The translations under genes were made by a program, and so were the position numbers. The notes under the pieces are model-generated. The model saw only the letters and a program-made list of their open reading frames with translations, did no database searches and had not been told where the DNA came from. From the NCBI GenBank assembly GCA_045632845.1, contig JAZQXL010000002.1:19140-83139 (forward strand): a stretch of 64,000 nt of DNA, in the 5' to 3' direction. The stretch comes from RGIG4140 sp045632845. Lineage in GTDB: Bacteria; Pseudomonadota; Alphaproteobacteria; CAAHEQ01; UBA3637. Within the stretch, counting starts at the first letter, position 1; the number at the start of each line of letters is the position of its first letter. Below are positions 51,010-60,476 of this stretch, piece after piece.

Positions 51010-51858
51010 ATGCATTCAAACTTGGTTTTACGGATTGTTTCGGCTCTTGTTTTGGCGCCAATAGTTCTTGGAAGTATTTGGTTCGGAAAAGATTTTTATA
51101 TGGATTATTCCATCCCTCTTTACACAATTTTGTTGGCTGTTTTTGGGTCAGGTTTGGCTTGGGAATGGACGATGATGTTTGATAAAAAAGTAAGTGTGAA
51201 CACTGTTTGGATGGTTTTGTTCGCCTGTCTTTGTGCTTTTATGACAGAAGCAAATCCAATGTTTGCTTTGTGGTTGGCATTGCTTGGAACAACGATTGTT
51301 TTTCATAAATCAGGATCAAGATTGCTCTATTCATTAGGGGTTCTTTACATTTGTATTCCTTTGATTTCATTGGGATATATTTATTATGTGGATGACTCTG
51401 TTAGTCGTGAGATTGTTTTATGGTTGTTCTTTGTTGTTTGGGCAACTGATATTGGCGGTTACGTTGTTGGAAAAACAGTGGGTGGTCCTAAAATTGCACC
51501 AAAGATTAGTGCAAAGAAAACTTGGGCAGGTTTAATTGGTGGGGCCTTGTTTGCTATGGGTGTTGCTTATGTTTTTGCGCTTTATTTAAAAGCAAATAAT
51601 TATTTGTCACCAGCAAGTGGCGTTTCATTTGAGCAATTAAAATGTGTTCTTGTTCTTTCAGCAGGTGTTTTGGCTGTTGTTTCGCAAGCAGGAGATTTCT
51701 TTGAATCCTACATTAAACGCTCATTGAATTTGAAAGATTCAAGTAATATTATTCCAGGACATGGTGGTTTGTTTGACCGTGTGGATGGGTTGTTGTTTGC
51801 TTCTGTTTTAACAGCTTTGATTATTTATATTTTTAATGACGGGAGTGCAATTTTTTAG
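51010..51858 (+). CDS. cdsA: Phosphatidate cytidylyltransferase
   Basis: This 282-residue polytopic inner membrane enzyme makes CDP-diacylglycerol from phosphatidic acid and CTP. The family signature is at the C-terminus: KRSLNLKDSSNIIPGHGG followed by FDRVDG, with catalytic aspartates. About eight membrane segments are seen. Its product feeds PssA and Psd encoded at 26-28 kb. It is first in the run to lpxB; the usual neighbours uppS and dxr are absent. The stop codon directly abuts the rseP start. Confidence 0.95.
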   Translation: MHSNLVLRIVSALVLAPIVLGSIWFGKDFYMDYSIPLYTILLAVFGSGLAWEWTMMFDKKVSVNTVWMVLFACLCAFMTEANPMFALWLALLGTTIVFHKSGSRLLYSLGVLYICIPLISLGYIYYVDDSVSREIVLWLFFVVWATDIGGYVVGKTVGGPKIAPKISAKKTWAGLIGGALFAMGVAYVFALYLKANNYLSPASGVSFEQLKCVLVLSAGVLAVVSQAGDFFESYIKRSLNLKDSSNIIPGHGGLFDRVDGLLFASVLTALIIYIFNDGSAIF

Positions 51859-52953
51859 ATGTTAACACTTCTTTATATTGCTTCATTTGTTTTAGTCTTG
51901 TCAGTCATTGTGGTGATTCATGAAGGTGGACACTTTATGATGGCAAGATGGTGTGGTGTTCATGTGACAGATTTTTCAGTTGGGTTTGGAAAAGAGTTGT
52001 TTTCTCGTGTGGATAAAAAGGGAACCCGTTGGAAAGTTTGTCTTATCCCTCTTGGCGGGTATGTCAAAATGTTGGGTGATGATGATGCTGCAAGTGCAAA
52101 GTCATCAACAGCAGGTTTGACTGAAGAAGAAAAGAAAAAAGCCTTTCTTTCTCAAAAATTATGGAAACGCGCTTTGATTATTTTTGCAGGTCCTGCAATG
52201 AATTATATTTTTGCAATTGTTTTGTTATCTGGTATTTTGTTTTTTGTAGGGGAAGCTCGCTTATCACCTGTCATTGGTCAAGTTATGCCAGATTCCCCAG
52301 CTATGGAAGCGGGTTTGCAAGAAGGGGATCGCTTTTTGGAAATTAACAATCAAAAAGTTGACTCTTTCAATGATGTTGTCAGGTTAACACGTTTGACTGA
52401 GTTTGAAAAACCATTGGATATTGTGTTTGAAAGAGAGGGGGTTGTTCATAAGCTTTCTTTAAAACCTAAGTATATGGAGGGTTATGAATATCCAATGATT
52501 GGTTTTGCAACTTCTCATGAACATTTTGAGCCAGCAGTTCCTTTGCCATTCTTTGCATCAATTCAAAGATCAACGGTTTTAGTCTGGCAAATGACAAGAG
52601 ATACATTGGTTTATCTTGGGCAGGTTTTGTTTAAAAACAGATCTCCTAAGGATATGAGAGGGCCATTGGGCATTGCTGAAATGTCAGGTGATGCTGTTCG
52701 AGGTGGGTGGCTTTCATTGATGATGTTTGTTGTTCAAATATCTGTTGCGGTTGGTTTTATGAATTTATTACCAATTCCAGTTTTGGATGGTGGACATTTG
52801 GCTTTTTATGCTGTTGAAGCAGTTCGGGGCAAACCTCTGCCTGATAAAGCTCAAAATGCCTTCTTGGCAGCTGGTTTGAGCGTTTTATTTTTACTATTGG
52901 CTTATACAATGTTTTTGGATGTGCCACGCATTATACAAAGGATTTTTGAATGA
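51859..52953 (+). CDS. rseP: RIP metalloprotease RseP
   Basis: This 364-residue inner membrane zinc site-2 protease cleaves anti-sigma factors and signal peptide remnants. HEGGH (residues 21-25) in the first transmembrane segment is the zinc motif, and the second motif NLLPIPVLDGGH lies near the C-terminus. One PDZ-like domain in the middle includes AGLQEGDRFLEINNQKV. It abuts cdsA and overlaps bamA by four bases. No anti-sigma factor gene is in the window. Confidence 0.95.
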   Translation: MLTLLYIASFVLVLSVIVVIHEGGHFMMARWCGVHVTDFSVGFGKELFSRVDKKGTRWKVCLIPLGGYVKMLGDDDAASAKSSTAGLTEEEKKKAFLSQKLWKRALIIFAGPAMNYIFAIVLLSGILFFVGEARLSPVIGQVMPDSPAMEAGLQEGDRFLEINNQKVDSFNDVVRLTRLTEFEKPLDIVFEREGVVHKLSLKPKYMEGYEYPMIGFATSHEHFEPAVPLPFFASIQRSTVLVWQMTRDTLVYLGQVLFKNRSPKDMRGPLGIAEMSGDAVRGGWLSLMMFVVQISVAVGFMNLLPIPVLDGGHLAFYAVEAVRGKPLPDKAQNAFLAAGLSVLFLLLAYTMFLDVPRIIQRIFE

Positions 52954-55223
52954 AAAAATTTGTTGGTTTTGCTTTTTTAGCGTCATCAATGCTTTCTTCA
53001 CCTGTTGGGGCAGAAGTGTTGAAAAATGTTTCAATTGAAGGGACACGTCGTTTTGAACCTTCTTCTATCATGAGAAATTTAAATCTTTCTCAAGGGCAGG
53101 ATTTGACAGCTTATGATTTAGATAAAATAACAAAAACCTTGTTTGATACACATTTGTTTTCAGATGTTTCTGTTAAAATGAAAAATGGAACACTTGTTGT
53201 TCAAGTTGAGGAAAATCCAATTGTTCGTGAAGTCTATTTTGAAGGTAACGAAAAAATGGATGATGATATTTTAAAAACAGAAATTGAGTTGAAACCAAGA
53301 ACTGTTTATACAGCTAGTACAGCTCAATCAGATGCAGACAGATTATTAACGCTTTATAAAAGAAGTGGTCGTTTTGGTGCATCTGTTACACCAAAAATTA
53401 TCAAAAAAGATCAAAATCGCGTAGACGTTGTTTTTGAAATTGATGAAGGTCCAAAAACAACAATTGAAAAAATTAGTTTTATTGGAAACGAACATTTTGA
53501 TGCAGGAACATTAAAAGATGTTATGGTTACAAAAGAAAATGCCTGGTATCGTTTCTTTGCAAGTACAGATACTTATGATCCAGATCGTTTGAACTATGAT
53601 AAAGAAATGCTCCGTCGTTTTTATTTAAAACATGGGTATGTTGATTTTGAAGTTCAAAAAGCAGCCGCTGAGTTATTGCCAGATAAGTCTGGTTTTACTT
53701 TAACAATGCGTATCAAAGAAGGTCAACGTTATCGTTTTGAACAGCCTGAAATTAAAGTTTCATTACCAGAATATGCTAAAAAAGGCAACAAAGCTGAATT
53801 GGTTAAATTGTTGGAATTTGAAAAAGGCGATCGTTTTAATGCTGAATTAATTGATTCGACAATTGAAGCTTTGACTGATAAATTTGCTGATGATGGATAT
53901 GCTTTTGTTGAAGTTGTTCCTGAGTTTAAAAAGAATGAAAAAGATAGAACGGTTAAAATTATTTTCCGTGTTCAAGAAGGTGAAAAAGTTTTCATTAATA
54001 AAATCAACATTCATGGTAACTCAAGAACTCAAGACAAAGTTATTCGTCGTGAGTTTAGATTAAAAGAAGGTGATGCATTTAATGCTTCTAAATTACGTCG
54101 GTCTAAACAAAAGGTTGAAGATTTAGATTATTTTGAAAAAGTTGATTTTAAAACAAGTCCGGTTTATGGGGATGCTTCTAAAACAAATGTAGATGTAACT
54201 GTTTCAGAAAAATCAACAGGTGCATTTAATGTGGGTGTTGGCTGGTCTTCATACGATGGGATGTTGTTTGAGACAGGTATTGTTGAACGCAACATTTTAG
54301 GTTCTGGTAATATTTTGAACTTAAATGCAATGCTTTCACAAAAAGAAACACAATATGTAGCAGGACTTACAAATCCTTACTTTATGGATTTACCACTTTT
54401 GGCTGGTCTTGAATTGTTTAGAACAACAAGAGATAATGAAGATTCAAGTTCATACAGCTACACATCATATGGTTTCACAACACGTTTTGGATGGAATTAT
54501 ACAGATGCTTTGCGTCAAACAGTTCGTTACACTTTGCGTCAAGATGATGTAACAGATATTGATAGTGACGCATCTCGTTATATCAAAGACCAAGAAGGGA
54601 AAACAAATGTTTCTTTGATTGGTCAAGATATCAGTTATGATAAGCGTGACAGTAAAATCAATCCTACAGAAGGGTATTATCTTTCTTTAGGAACAGATTT
54701 TGCAGGTCTTGGTGGGGATACAAAATTTGTACGCGTAACGGCAACAGCAATTCAGTATTTTTCACTAACAGATGATGTTGTCTTGTCATTAAGAGGTGAT
54801 GGTGGTCACATTTGGGGGATCGGTGGTAAAGATGTTCGCATTAACAACCGTTTCTTCTTAGGTGATTATTCATTACGTGGATTTGAATATGGTGGTGTTG
54901 GTGCAAGAGATAGAAACACTGATGACGCTTTAGGCGGTAATTGGTATGCAACAGCATCAACAGAACTTGTTTTCCCTATCGGATTACCACGTGAAATTGG
55001 TATTAAAGGTAAGACATTTGTAGATGCAGGTATTATCGGTAAACCAGATGGATTTGATAGAGATAATATGGATTATAGCAGTGGGGTGCGTGTGGCTGTT
55101 GGTACAGGTATCTTGTGGCAATCACCAATGGGAATGATCAATCTTGACTTCTCATTGCCAGTTGTTAAAGAATCTTACGACAAAACACAGGTATTCCGTT
55201 TAAACTTTGGGAAAGGATTTTAA
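52950..55223 (+). CDS. bamA: Outer membrane assembly factor BamA
   Basis: This 757-residue outer membrane protein folds and inserts other beta-barrel proteins, including presumably the 1948-residue autotransporter. A signal peptide (cut near VGA) precedes five POTRA domains (about 20-425) and a 16-strand barrel (about 426-757) with the conserved NNRFFLGDYSLRGFEYGGVGARD region (its RGF loop) and the C-terminal Phe. It overlaps rseP by four bases and lies three bases before the skp gene. Length is usual. Confidence 0.96.
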   Translation: MKKFVGFAFLASSMLSSPVGAEVLKNVSIEGTRRFEPSSIMRNLNLSQGQDLTAYDLDKITKTLFDTHLFSDVSVKMKNGTLVVQVEENPIVREVYFEGNEKMDDDILKTEIELKPRTVYTASTAQSDADRLLTLYKRSGRFGASVTPKIIKKDQNRVDVVFEIDEGPKTTIEKISFIGNEHFDAGTLKDVMVTKENAWYRFFASTDTYDPDRLNYDKEMLRRFYLKHGYVDFEVQKAAAELLPDKSGFTLTMRIKEGQRYRFEQPEIKVSLPEYAKKGNKAELVKLLEFEKGDRFNAELIDSTIEALTDKFADDGYAFVEVVPEFKKNEKDRTVKIIFRVQEGEKVFINKINIHGNSRTQDKVIRREFRLKEGDAFNASKLRRSKQKVEDLDYFEKVDFKTSPVYGDASKTNVDVTVSEKSTGAFNVGVGWSSYDGMLFETGIVERNILGSGNILNLNAMLSQKETQYVAGLTNPYFMDLPLLAGLELFRTTRDNEDSSSYSYTSYGFTTRFGWNYTDALRQTVRYTLRQDDVTDIDSDASRYIKDQEGKTNVSLIGQDISYDKRDSKINPTEGYYLSLGTDFAGLGGDTKFVRVTATAIQYFSLTDDVVLSLRGDGGHIWGIGGKDVRINNRFFLGDYSLRGFEYGGVGARDRNTDDALGGNWYATASTELVFPIGLPREIGIKGKTFVDAGIIGKPDGFDRDNMDYSSGVRVAVGTGILWQSPMGMINLDFSLPVVKESYDKTQVFRLNFGKGF

Positions 55224-55226
55224 AAA

Positions 55227-55847
55227 ATGAACAAAAAATTATTAGCTCTTTGTGGTGGTTGTGCAATTGCAGGCGTGGTGATTGCTGGAGTAACAGGTTT
55301 GACGTCTAAAAATTGTATTGGTGTTTTAGATTTAGATCGCGTTCAAGTTCAAGCATCTGCTTATGAAAAAGTTCGTGTTGAAACAGAAAAACACATCAGC
55401 GCATTAAAAGCTCGTTTTGCTGGTGAAGAAAAAGCACTCCAAGATAAAGCTGCTGCTCTTAAGAAAAAAATTGAAGCAGCTGGCAATAAAACAGAAGGCT
55501 TTACAGCTGAAATTCAAAAGTTGAATGCAGAATTAGCTGAATTTCAACGTAAAGTTCGTTTCCAATCTGCTTTAATTGCAAAAGCAAGACAAGCTGCTCT
55601 TGGTCAAGTTGCACCAGTTGCACAAGCTTCATTAAAAGAATTGAGCCAAAAACAAGGTTTAAAAATCATTTTGCCACGACCATATGTAACATATTACACG
55701 CCAAGTGTTGATGTGACAGATGATTTCATCAAATTATTGGATGGAAAAGATATTCCAGTTGCATATCCAGATCCAGCTCAATTTACTGTTCCAGTTGTTG
55801 CAGAACAAGGAACACCAAATGCAACAGCTCAAGCTCAAAAAAAATAA
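55227..55847 (+). CDS. skp: Skp/OmpH-family periplasmic chaperone
   Basis: This 206-residue Skp-like protein holds unfolded outer membrane proteins on their way to BamA. A hydrophobic N-terminal segment (residues 5-24, a signal peptide or anchor) is followed by GVLDLDRVQVQASAYEKV and a long alpha-helical region with KHISALKARFAGEEKALQDK, the tentacle. The C-terminal 50 residues are proline-rich. It lies directly between bamA and lpxD. The 206 residues are somewhat longer than typical Skp, due to the proline-rich tail. Confidence 0.88.
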   Translation: MNKKLLALCGGCAIAGVVIAGVTGLTSKNCIGVLDLDRVQVQASAYEKVRVETEKHISALKARFAGEEKALQDKAAALKKKIEAAGNKTEGFTAEIQKLNAELAEFQRKVRFQSALIAKARQAALGQVAPVAQASLKELSQKQGLKIILPRPYVTYYTPSVDVTDDFIKLLDGKDIPVAYPDPAQFTVPVVAEQGTPNATAQAQKK

Positions 55848-55868
55848 TTTGAATTAGAGAGCGAAAAA

Positions 55869-56891
55869 ATGGCTGATACAAGATTTTTTAAAAAAGTATC
55901 TGGGTTAACATTGGCTGATATCGCAAAGATCGGGGAGCTTAAACTCCCCGATAATGCCGATTTAACCAGAGTATTTAATGATGTTGCTTCTATTGATATG
56001 GCTACTGCTACAGAAGTAACATGGGCTTTTATTCCTGCAATGCGTGAACCATTGAAAAATACAAAAGCAGGAGCTGTTATTGTTCCAGAAAACTTTTTAG
56101 AATTGGTTCCTAAAGGGGTTATTGCCCTTGTAAGTGACGATCCTCATCGTTCATATGGATTGGTGGCAAGCGCTTTTTATCCAAGAGAAGTTGAAAGTTA
56201 TATTTCTGATAAAGCTTCTATTCATCCAACTGCTCAGTTGGGGGAAGGGTGCCGTGTTGAAGCTGGTGCCTATATTGGGGCAAATGTTGTTTTGGGTAAA
56301 AAATGTGACATCAGAGCAAATGCAGTTATTGAAGAAGGCGTTCAAATGGGTGACGACTGTATTGTTGGTGCAAATGCAACAATTTCACACTGTCTTGCTG
56401 GATCTAAAGTTTATATTTATCCAGGGGCACATATTGGACAAGATGGATTTGGTTTTGCAATGTCTATAAAAGGTCCTGCAAAAGTTCCACAATTGGGTCG
56501 TGTTATTATTGGAAATGATGTTGAAATTGGTTCTGGCACAACAGTTGACAGAGGGGCTATGGGTGATACTGTTATCTCAGATGGTTGTAGAATTGATAAC
56601 CTTGTTCAAGTTGCTCATAATGTTAAATTAGGAAGATGTTGTGTTATTGTTTCACAAGTTGGTATTGCTGGCAGTTGTGAATTTGGTGATTTTGTTGTTG
56701 CAGGTGGGCAAGTTGGTTTTGCAGGCCACTTAAAAATTGGTTCAGGTGCTAAAATTGCAGCTCAATCAGGTTTGATGAATGATGTACCTGCAGGAGCCGT
56801 TTTAATGGGTTCTCCTGCTGTTTCTCGAGTTGAATTTATGCGTCAACAAATTGCATTGCAACGTTTAACAAAGAAAAAGAAAGAAGACTAA
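55869..56891 (+). CDS. lpxD: UDP-3-O-acylglucosamine N-acyltransferase LpxD
   Basis: This 340-residue left-handed beta-helix enzyme adds the second acyl chain in lipid A synthesis. An N-terminal uridine-binding domain (to about 110) is followed by hexapeptide repeats such as IHPTAQLGEGCRVEAGAYIG and VLGKKCDIRANAVI. The catalytic histidine is in VQVAHNVKLG. Length and order fit LpxD. A perfect GC-rich inverted repeat (55929-55952) lies in the coding region near its 5' end. Confidence 0.95.
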   Translation: MADTRFFKKVSGLTLADIAKIGELKLPDNADLTRVFNDVASIDMATATEVTWAFIPAMREPLKNTKAGAVIVPENFLELVPKGVIALVSDDPHRSYGLVASAFYPREVESYISDKASIHPTAQLGEGCRVEAGAYIGANVVLGKKCDIRANAVIEEGVQMGDDCIVGANATISHCLAGSKVYIYPGAHIGQDGFGFAMSIKGPAKVPQLGRVIIGNDVEIGSGTTVDRGAMGDTVISDGCRIDNLVQVAHNVKLGRCCVIVSQVGIAGSCEFGDFVVAGGQVGFAGHLKIGSGAKIAAQSGLMNDVPAGAVLMGSPAVSRVEFMRQQIALQRLTKKKKED

Positions 56892-56902
56892 AGGAAAAAT
56901 AA

Positions 56903-57391
56903 ATGGAAAATAAGCAAGAAGAAGTAACAGAACAATCAAATGTAATTGAAGAAATTAAGATTGGCGAGATTTTAAAATTATTGCCACATCGTTATCCATT
57001 TTTGTTGGTGGATAAACTTAAAAATGTTGTCCCTGGTGAAAGTGGTATTGGTATTAAAAATGTCACGATGAATGAAAATTATTTTCAAGGACATTTCCCA
57101 GAAAATCCAGTTATGCCTGGAGTATTGCAAATTGAAGCAATGGCACAAACAGCGGGTATTATTGTGTTAACAGCTTTCCCTGAAGAAGAACGTTCAGGTA
57201 ATAGTGTTTATTTTATGACAGTTGATGAAGTAAAATTTAGAAAGCCAATTTTACCAGGTGATGTCATTGAATTTTACGTTAAAAAAGAACAAGCTGTTCG
57301 AAATGTGTTTAAATTCCGTGGTGAAGCTAAAGTTGATGGTAAACTTGTTTCACAAGCAACGTTTAGTGCTATGGTATTTAAAAAAGCTTAA
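56903..57391 (+). CDS. fabZ: 3-hydroxyacyl-ACP dehydratase FabZ
   Basis: This 162-residue hot-dog fold dehydratase acts in fatty acid elongation and competes with LpxA and LpxD for hydroxyacyl chains. LLPHRYPFLLVDK is at the N-terminal part and GHFPENPVMPGVLQIEAMAQ holds the catalytic His and Glu. A 20-residue acidic N-terminal extension precedes the core. It is 11 bases after lpxD. The gap to lpxA (117 bases) is much longer than others in this operon and holds a terminator-like hairpin. Confidence 0.96.
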   Translation: MENKQEEVTEQSNVIEEIKIGEILKLLPHRYPFLLVDKLKNVVPGESGIGIKNVTMNENYFQGHFPENPVMPGVLQIEAMAQTAGIIVLTAFPEEERSGNSVYFMTVDEVKFRKPILPGDVIEFYVKKEQAVRNVFKFRGEAKVDGKLVSQATFSAMVFKKA

Positions 57392-57414
57392 CTTTTTTTG
57401 TTAAGGAGTTATTT

Positions 57415-57468
57415 AAAAAAGCGCCCAAGAGATATATGAAGAAAAATTTCTCAATGGGCGCCTTTTTA
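57415..57468 (+). terminator. Terminator-like hairpin inside the lpx operon, with a mini ORF
   Basis: GCGCCCA (57421-57427) pairs with TGGGCGC (57455-57461), flanked by AAAAAA and (after one C) TTTTT. A second, weaker AGAG/CTC stem is inside. A frame of 11 codons (57436-57471, MKKNFSMGAFL) starts in the loop and ends just past the T run, but it has no clear ribosome binding site. It may be a partial terminator or attenuator before lpxA. Confidence 0.55.
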
Positions 57469-57508
57469 TAAAAGCCATTAAAAAAAATAATAACAAAGGA
57501 GTAAAAAT

Positions 57509-58306
57509 ATGGCTAAAATTCATCCAAGTTCAGTTATTCACCCAAATGCAAAGATTGCAGATGATGTTGAAATTGGTCCTTTTTGCAGTGTTGGCGAACA
57601 TGTTGAAATTGGTTCAGGTTCAAAGCTTATTTCTCATGTGGTTGTAGATGGTGTTACAAAAATTGGTCAAAGAAATACAATTTATCCATTCGCAGCTCTT
57701 GGATTGTTGGCACAACATAAACGTTCTAATGCACCAGATGCACAACTTATTATTGGTGATGACAATACGTTCAGAGAACATGTGACAGCGCACGTTGGAT
57801 CTGAAGTTGACAACAAAATAACCATTATTGGAAATAGAAACCTTTTCTTGGTGGCCTCACATATTGCGCATGATTGTATTTTAGGAGATGATATTGTTAT
57901 GAGCAATAATGCAACATTGGCTGGGCATGTTCAAGTTGGAAACAAAGCCATTATTGGTGGTTTAGCAGCTGTTTTACAATTCACACGAATTGGTGAAGGG
58001 GCTATGATTGGTGGTATGTGTGGTGTAACACGTGACATTATCCCATATGGCTTAATGATGGGGGGCATTCGTCAAGGATTAAGTGGTTTGAACTTGATTG
58101 GTCTTCAAAGAGCTGGTGTTGAAAAAGAAAATATTATGATGATGCAACAAGCATATAAGGCTTTGTTTAACAAAGAAAATGGAACTTTCACAGAAAGAAT
58201 AGCTTTGGTAGAACAAAATGAAACTTGGATGCAAAATCCATTAATTAAAGCCCAGCTTGAATTTGTGAAAAATCCTTCCAAAAATAATATTTTGCAACCA
58301 GATTGA
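57509..58306 (+). CDS. lpxA: UDP-N-acetylglucosamine acyltransferase LpxA
   Basis: This 265-residue left-handed beta-helix acyltransferase performs the first step of lipid A synthesis. Hexapeptide repeats begin with IHPSSVIHPNAKIADDVEIG; the catalytic histidine is in the FREHVTAHVG segment, and the C-terminal helical domain is present (EENIMMMQQAYKALF-like). AAAGGAG precedes ATG. It follows the hairpin after fabZ and leads lpxI and lpxB. Confidence 0.95.
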   Translation: MAKIHPSSVIHPNAKIADDVEIGPFCSVGEHVEIGSGSKLISHVVVDGVTKIGQRNTIYPFAALGLLAQHKRSNAPDAQLIIGDDNTFREHVTAHVGSEVDNKITIIGNRNLFLVASHIAHDCILGDDIVMSNNATLAGHVQVGNKAIIGGLAAVLQFTRIGEGAMIGGMCGVTRDIIPYGLMMGGIRQGLSGLNLIGLQRAGVEKENIMMMQQAYKALFNKENGTFTERIALVEQNETWMQNPLIKAQLEFVKNPSKNNILQPD

Positions 58307-58344
58307 TAAAAAATGGTTTGTTTTAGCGAATAGAGGAGGCGAAT

Positions 58345-59196
58345 TTGAAAAAAATTTCTGACTTGCCAGAAAGTATTAAACCAACCATTGGGATCATTGC
58401 AGGAAGTGGTGTTTTACCAGTGACCTTGGCTTCATATTTGGCAGATAAAAAACAACCAGTTGTTGTTTTGGCTTTAAAAGGTCACGCTAACAAAAATCTT
58501 TTCCCTAAAAACGTTCTTGTTAAAGAAGTTCGTTTGGGTGCGGTTGGTAAATCTTTTAAATTGTTAAAAAACTATGGTGTCAACCAGTTGGTTTTTATCG
58601 GTGGTGTTAGACGCCCCTCTTGGGCTGAAATCAGACCAGATTTTAAGGGATTATCTTTATTGGCAAAATTATCACTAAAAGCATTAGGGGATGATGGTTT
58701 GCTTCGCTTTGTGATTAAAGAGGTTGAAAACCAAGGTTTTATGGTAAAAGGTATTCACGAAATTATGCCTGAGTTACTGGTTCCTGAAGGAATTTTAACC
58801 ACAAAAAAACCGCTTAAAAAAGATTTTGTGGATATTGAAAGAGGGTATGAAGTTGCCAAATTGTTGGGACAAGCTGATGTTGGCCAAGCTGTAATTGTTC
58901 AACAAGGATTGGTTCTTTCTTTAGAAGGGATTGAAGGAACAGCAGCTTTGATTGAAAGAACCAAAAAGTTAAAACGAAAAGGCGATGGTGGCGTTCTTGT
59001 TAAAGTGATTAAGCCTCAGCAAGAAAAAAGAGTTGATATGCCAACCATTGGGCCAAATACAGTGCAGTCAATTTATGATGCAGGGTTAAAGGGAATTGCT
59101 GTTGAGGCTAATTCTGTCTTACTTGCAGAAGCTGAAAAAACAATAGCACTTGCTGACAAATTAAATATTTTTATCATAGGAATTAAAAAAGATTAA
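58345..59196 (+). CDS. lpxI: UDP-2,3-diacylglucosamine pyrophosphatase LpxI
   Basis: This 283-residue enzyme cleaves UDP-2,3-diacylglucosamine to lipid X and UMP. It is the functional analogue of LpxH used by alphaproteobacteria. The family pattern is clear: GIIAGSGVLPVTLA at the N-terminus, FIGGVRRPSWAEIRPDF, DDGLLRFVIKEVENQGF and the C-terminal GLKGIAVEANSVLLAE. The start codon is TTG at 58345, seven bases after GAGGAGG. No ATG lies nearby, so TTG is accepted. Confidence 0.93.
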   Translation: MKKISDLPESIKPTIGIIAGSGVLPVTLASYLADKKQPVVVLALKGHANKNLFPKNVLVKEVRLGAVGKSFKLLKNYGVNQLVFIGGVRRPSWAEIRPDFKGLSLLAKLSLKALGDDGLLRFVIKEVENQGFMVKGIHEIMPELLVPEGILTTKKPLKKDFVDIERGYEVAKLLGQADVGQAVIVQQGLVLSLEGIEGTAALIERTKKLKRKGDGGVLVKVIKPQQEKRVDMPTIGPNTVQSIYDAGLKGIAVEANSVLLAEAEKTIALADKLNIFIIGIKKD

Positions 59197-59210
59197 AAGA
59201 GGATGAAAAG

Positions 59211-60401
59211 ATGTCTTTTGATATTGAAAAATTGGATTTAAAACCTGATGAAAAAGTAACAATTTACCTTGTAACTGGCGAACCTTCTGGTGATTTGTTG
59301 GGGGCAAGGTTAATGCGTGCTTTATCAAAAAAATACAAAAATCAAGTTTCATTTGTGGGTGTTGGTGGTGAATCTATGATTAAAGAAGGCTTAAATTCTT
59401 TATTTGATATCAAAGATTTGGCTGTTATGGGCTTGGCTGAAGTTATTCCAAGTATTCCTTTGGTTTTAAAAAGATTAGATCAGACAGTTCAAGATATTTT
59501 AATTAAGCAACCCGATATTGTGATGACAATCGATAGTTTTAGTTTTTCGGCAAGGGTTCATAAAAAACTTAAAAAATTAAAGTTTGAAAAACCACATGTA
59601 CATTGCGTTGCACCACAAGTTTGGGCTTGGAAAAAGGGTAGAGCAAAAAAAGTTTCTCAATATATTGATCACTTGTTTTGTTTGTTACCATATGAAGAAA
59701 AATATTTTACTCCCCATGGCATGGCAACCACATTTATTGGTCATCCAGTGATTGAGGGAGGTGCTGAAAAAGGAGATGGCGCTGATTTTAAGAAACGTTA
59801 TGGGGTTGATGAAAAAGCTCTTGTGATGACGATGCTTCCAGGCAGTCGTAAAAATGAGGTTGCCTTTTTGATGGATTTGTTTATGAAAGCAACTGAACTG
59901 CTACAGCAAAAATATAACAATTTATTTGTGGTTGTTCCAACGGTTGCAACAGTTTCTGAACGATTGAAGGAAACACTTAAAGATTGGTCCGTTCCACATG
60001 TTGTTGTTGAAGGGGAAAAAGAACGTTATAATGCCTTTGCAGCAAGTGATGTGGCAATGGCTGCCTCAGGCACTGTGAGTTTAGAGTTGTCATTGGCAGG
60101 TGTTCCGCATTTGATTGCTTATCGCGTGAGCAAATTAACGGGCATATTGGCAAAACATTTGTTAAAAATCAAATATGTGAATTTGATTAATATTTTGGCA
60201 GATAAAGAAATTGTTCCAGAGTTATTGCAAGATAAATGCACTGTTCAAAATTTGGTAGAAACAATGAGGCGTTTGATTGCAAATCCAAAGCAACCAGTTC
60301 ATGAAAGTTTGAAAAAATTAGGTCAAGGGCAAGATTTGCTTCCATCAGAAAAAATGGGTGAAATTCTTTTGTCATTGGCTTTGAAAAATAAAAAAAGATA
60401 A
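59211..60401 (+). CDS. lpxB: Lipid A disaccharide synthase LpxB
   Basis: This 396-residue GT19 glycosyltransferase joins lipid X to UDP-2,3-diacylglucosamine. The N-terminal GEPSGDLLGARLMRAL, the HCVAPQVWAWKKGRA and FIGHPV motifs and MLPGSRKNEV in the second domain are complete. Length is typical. It closes the operon with lpxI 14 bases upstream. Its product is used by LpxK (29505) and WaaA (30566). Confidence 0.96.
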   Translation: MSFDIEKLDLKPDEKVTIYLVTGEPSGDLLGARLMRALSKKYKNQVSFVGVGGESMIKEGLNSLFDIKDLAVMGLAEVIPSIPLVLKRLDQTVQDILIKQPDIVMTIDSFSFSARVHKKLKKLKFEKPHVHCVAPQVWAWKKGRAKKVSQYIDHLFCLLPYEEKYFTPHGMATTFIGHPVIEGGAEKGDGADFKKRYGVDEKALVMTMLPGSRKNEVAFLMDLFMKATELLQQKYNNLFVVVPTVATVSERLKETLKDWSVPHVVVEGEKERYNAFAASDVAMAASGTVSLELSLAGVPHLIAYRVSKLTGILAKHLLKIKYVNLINILADKEIVPELLQDKCTVQNLVETMRRLIANPKQPVHESLKKLGQGQDLLPSEKMGEILLSLALKNKKR

Positions 60402-60476
60402 CGGATAAATAATATCTTTATTTTTTGACAAAAATCATGTATAATGAGCTATTCATTTTTATGTGAGGGTATTTTT

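Noticed and set aside
60425..60445. TTGACA and TATAAT upstream of the 1041-residue gene
   Set aside because: They are separated by only 9 bases, so they cannot be one sigma70 promoter; no better pair was found.
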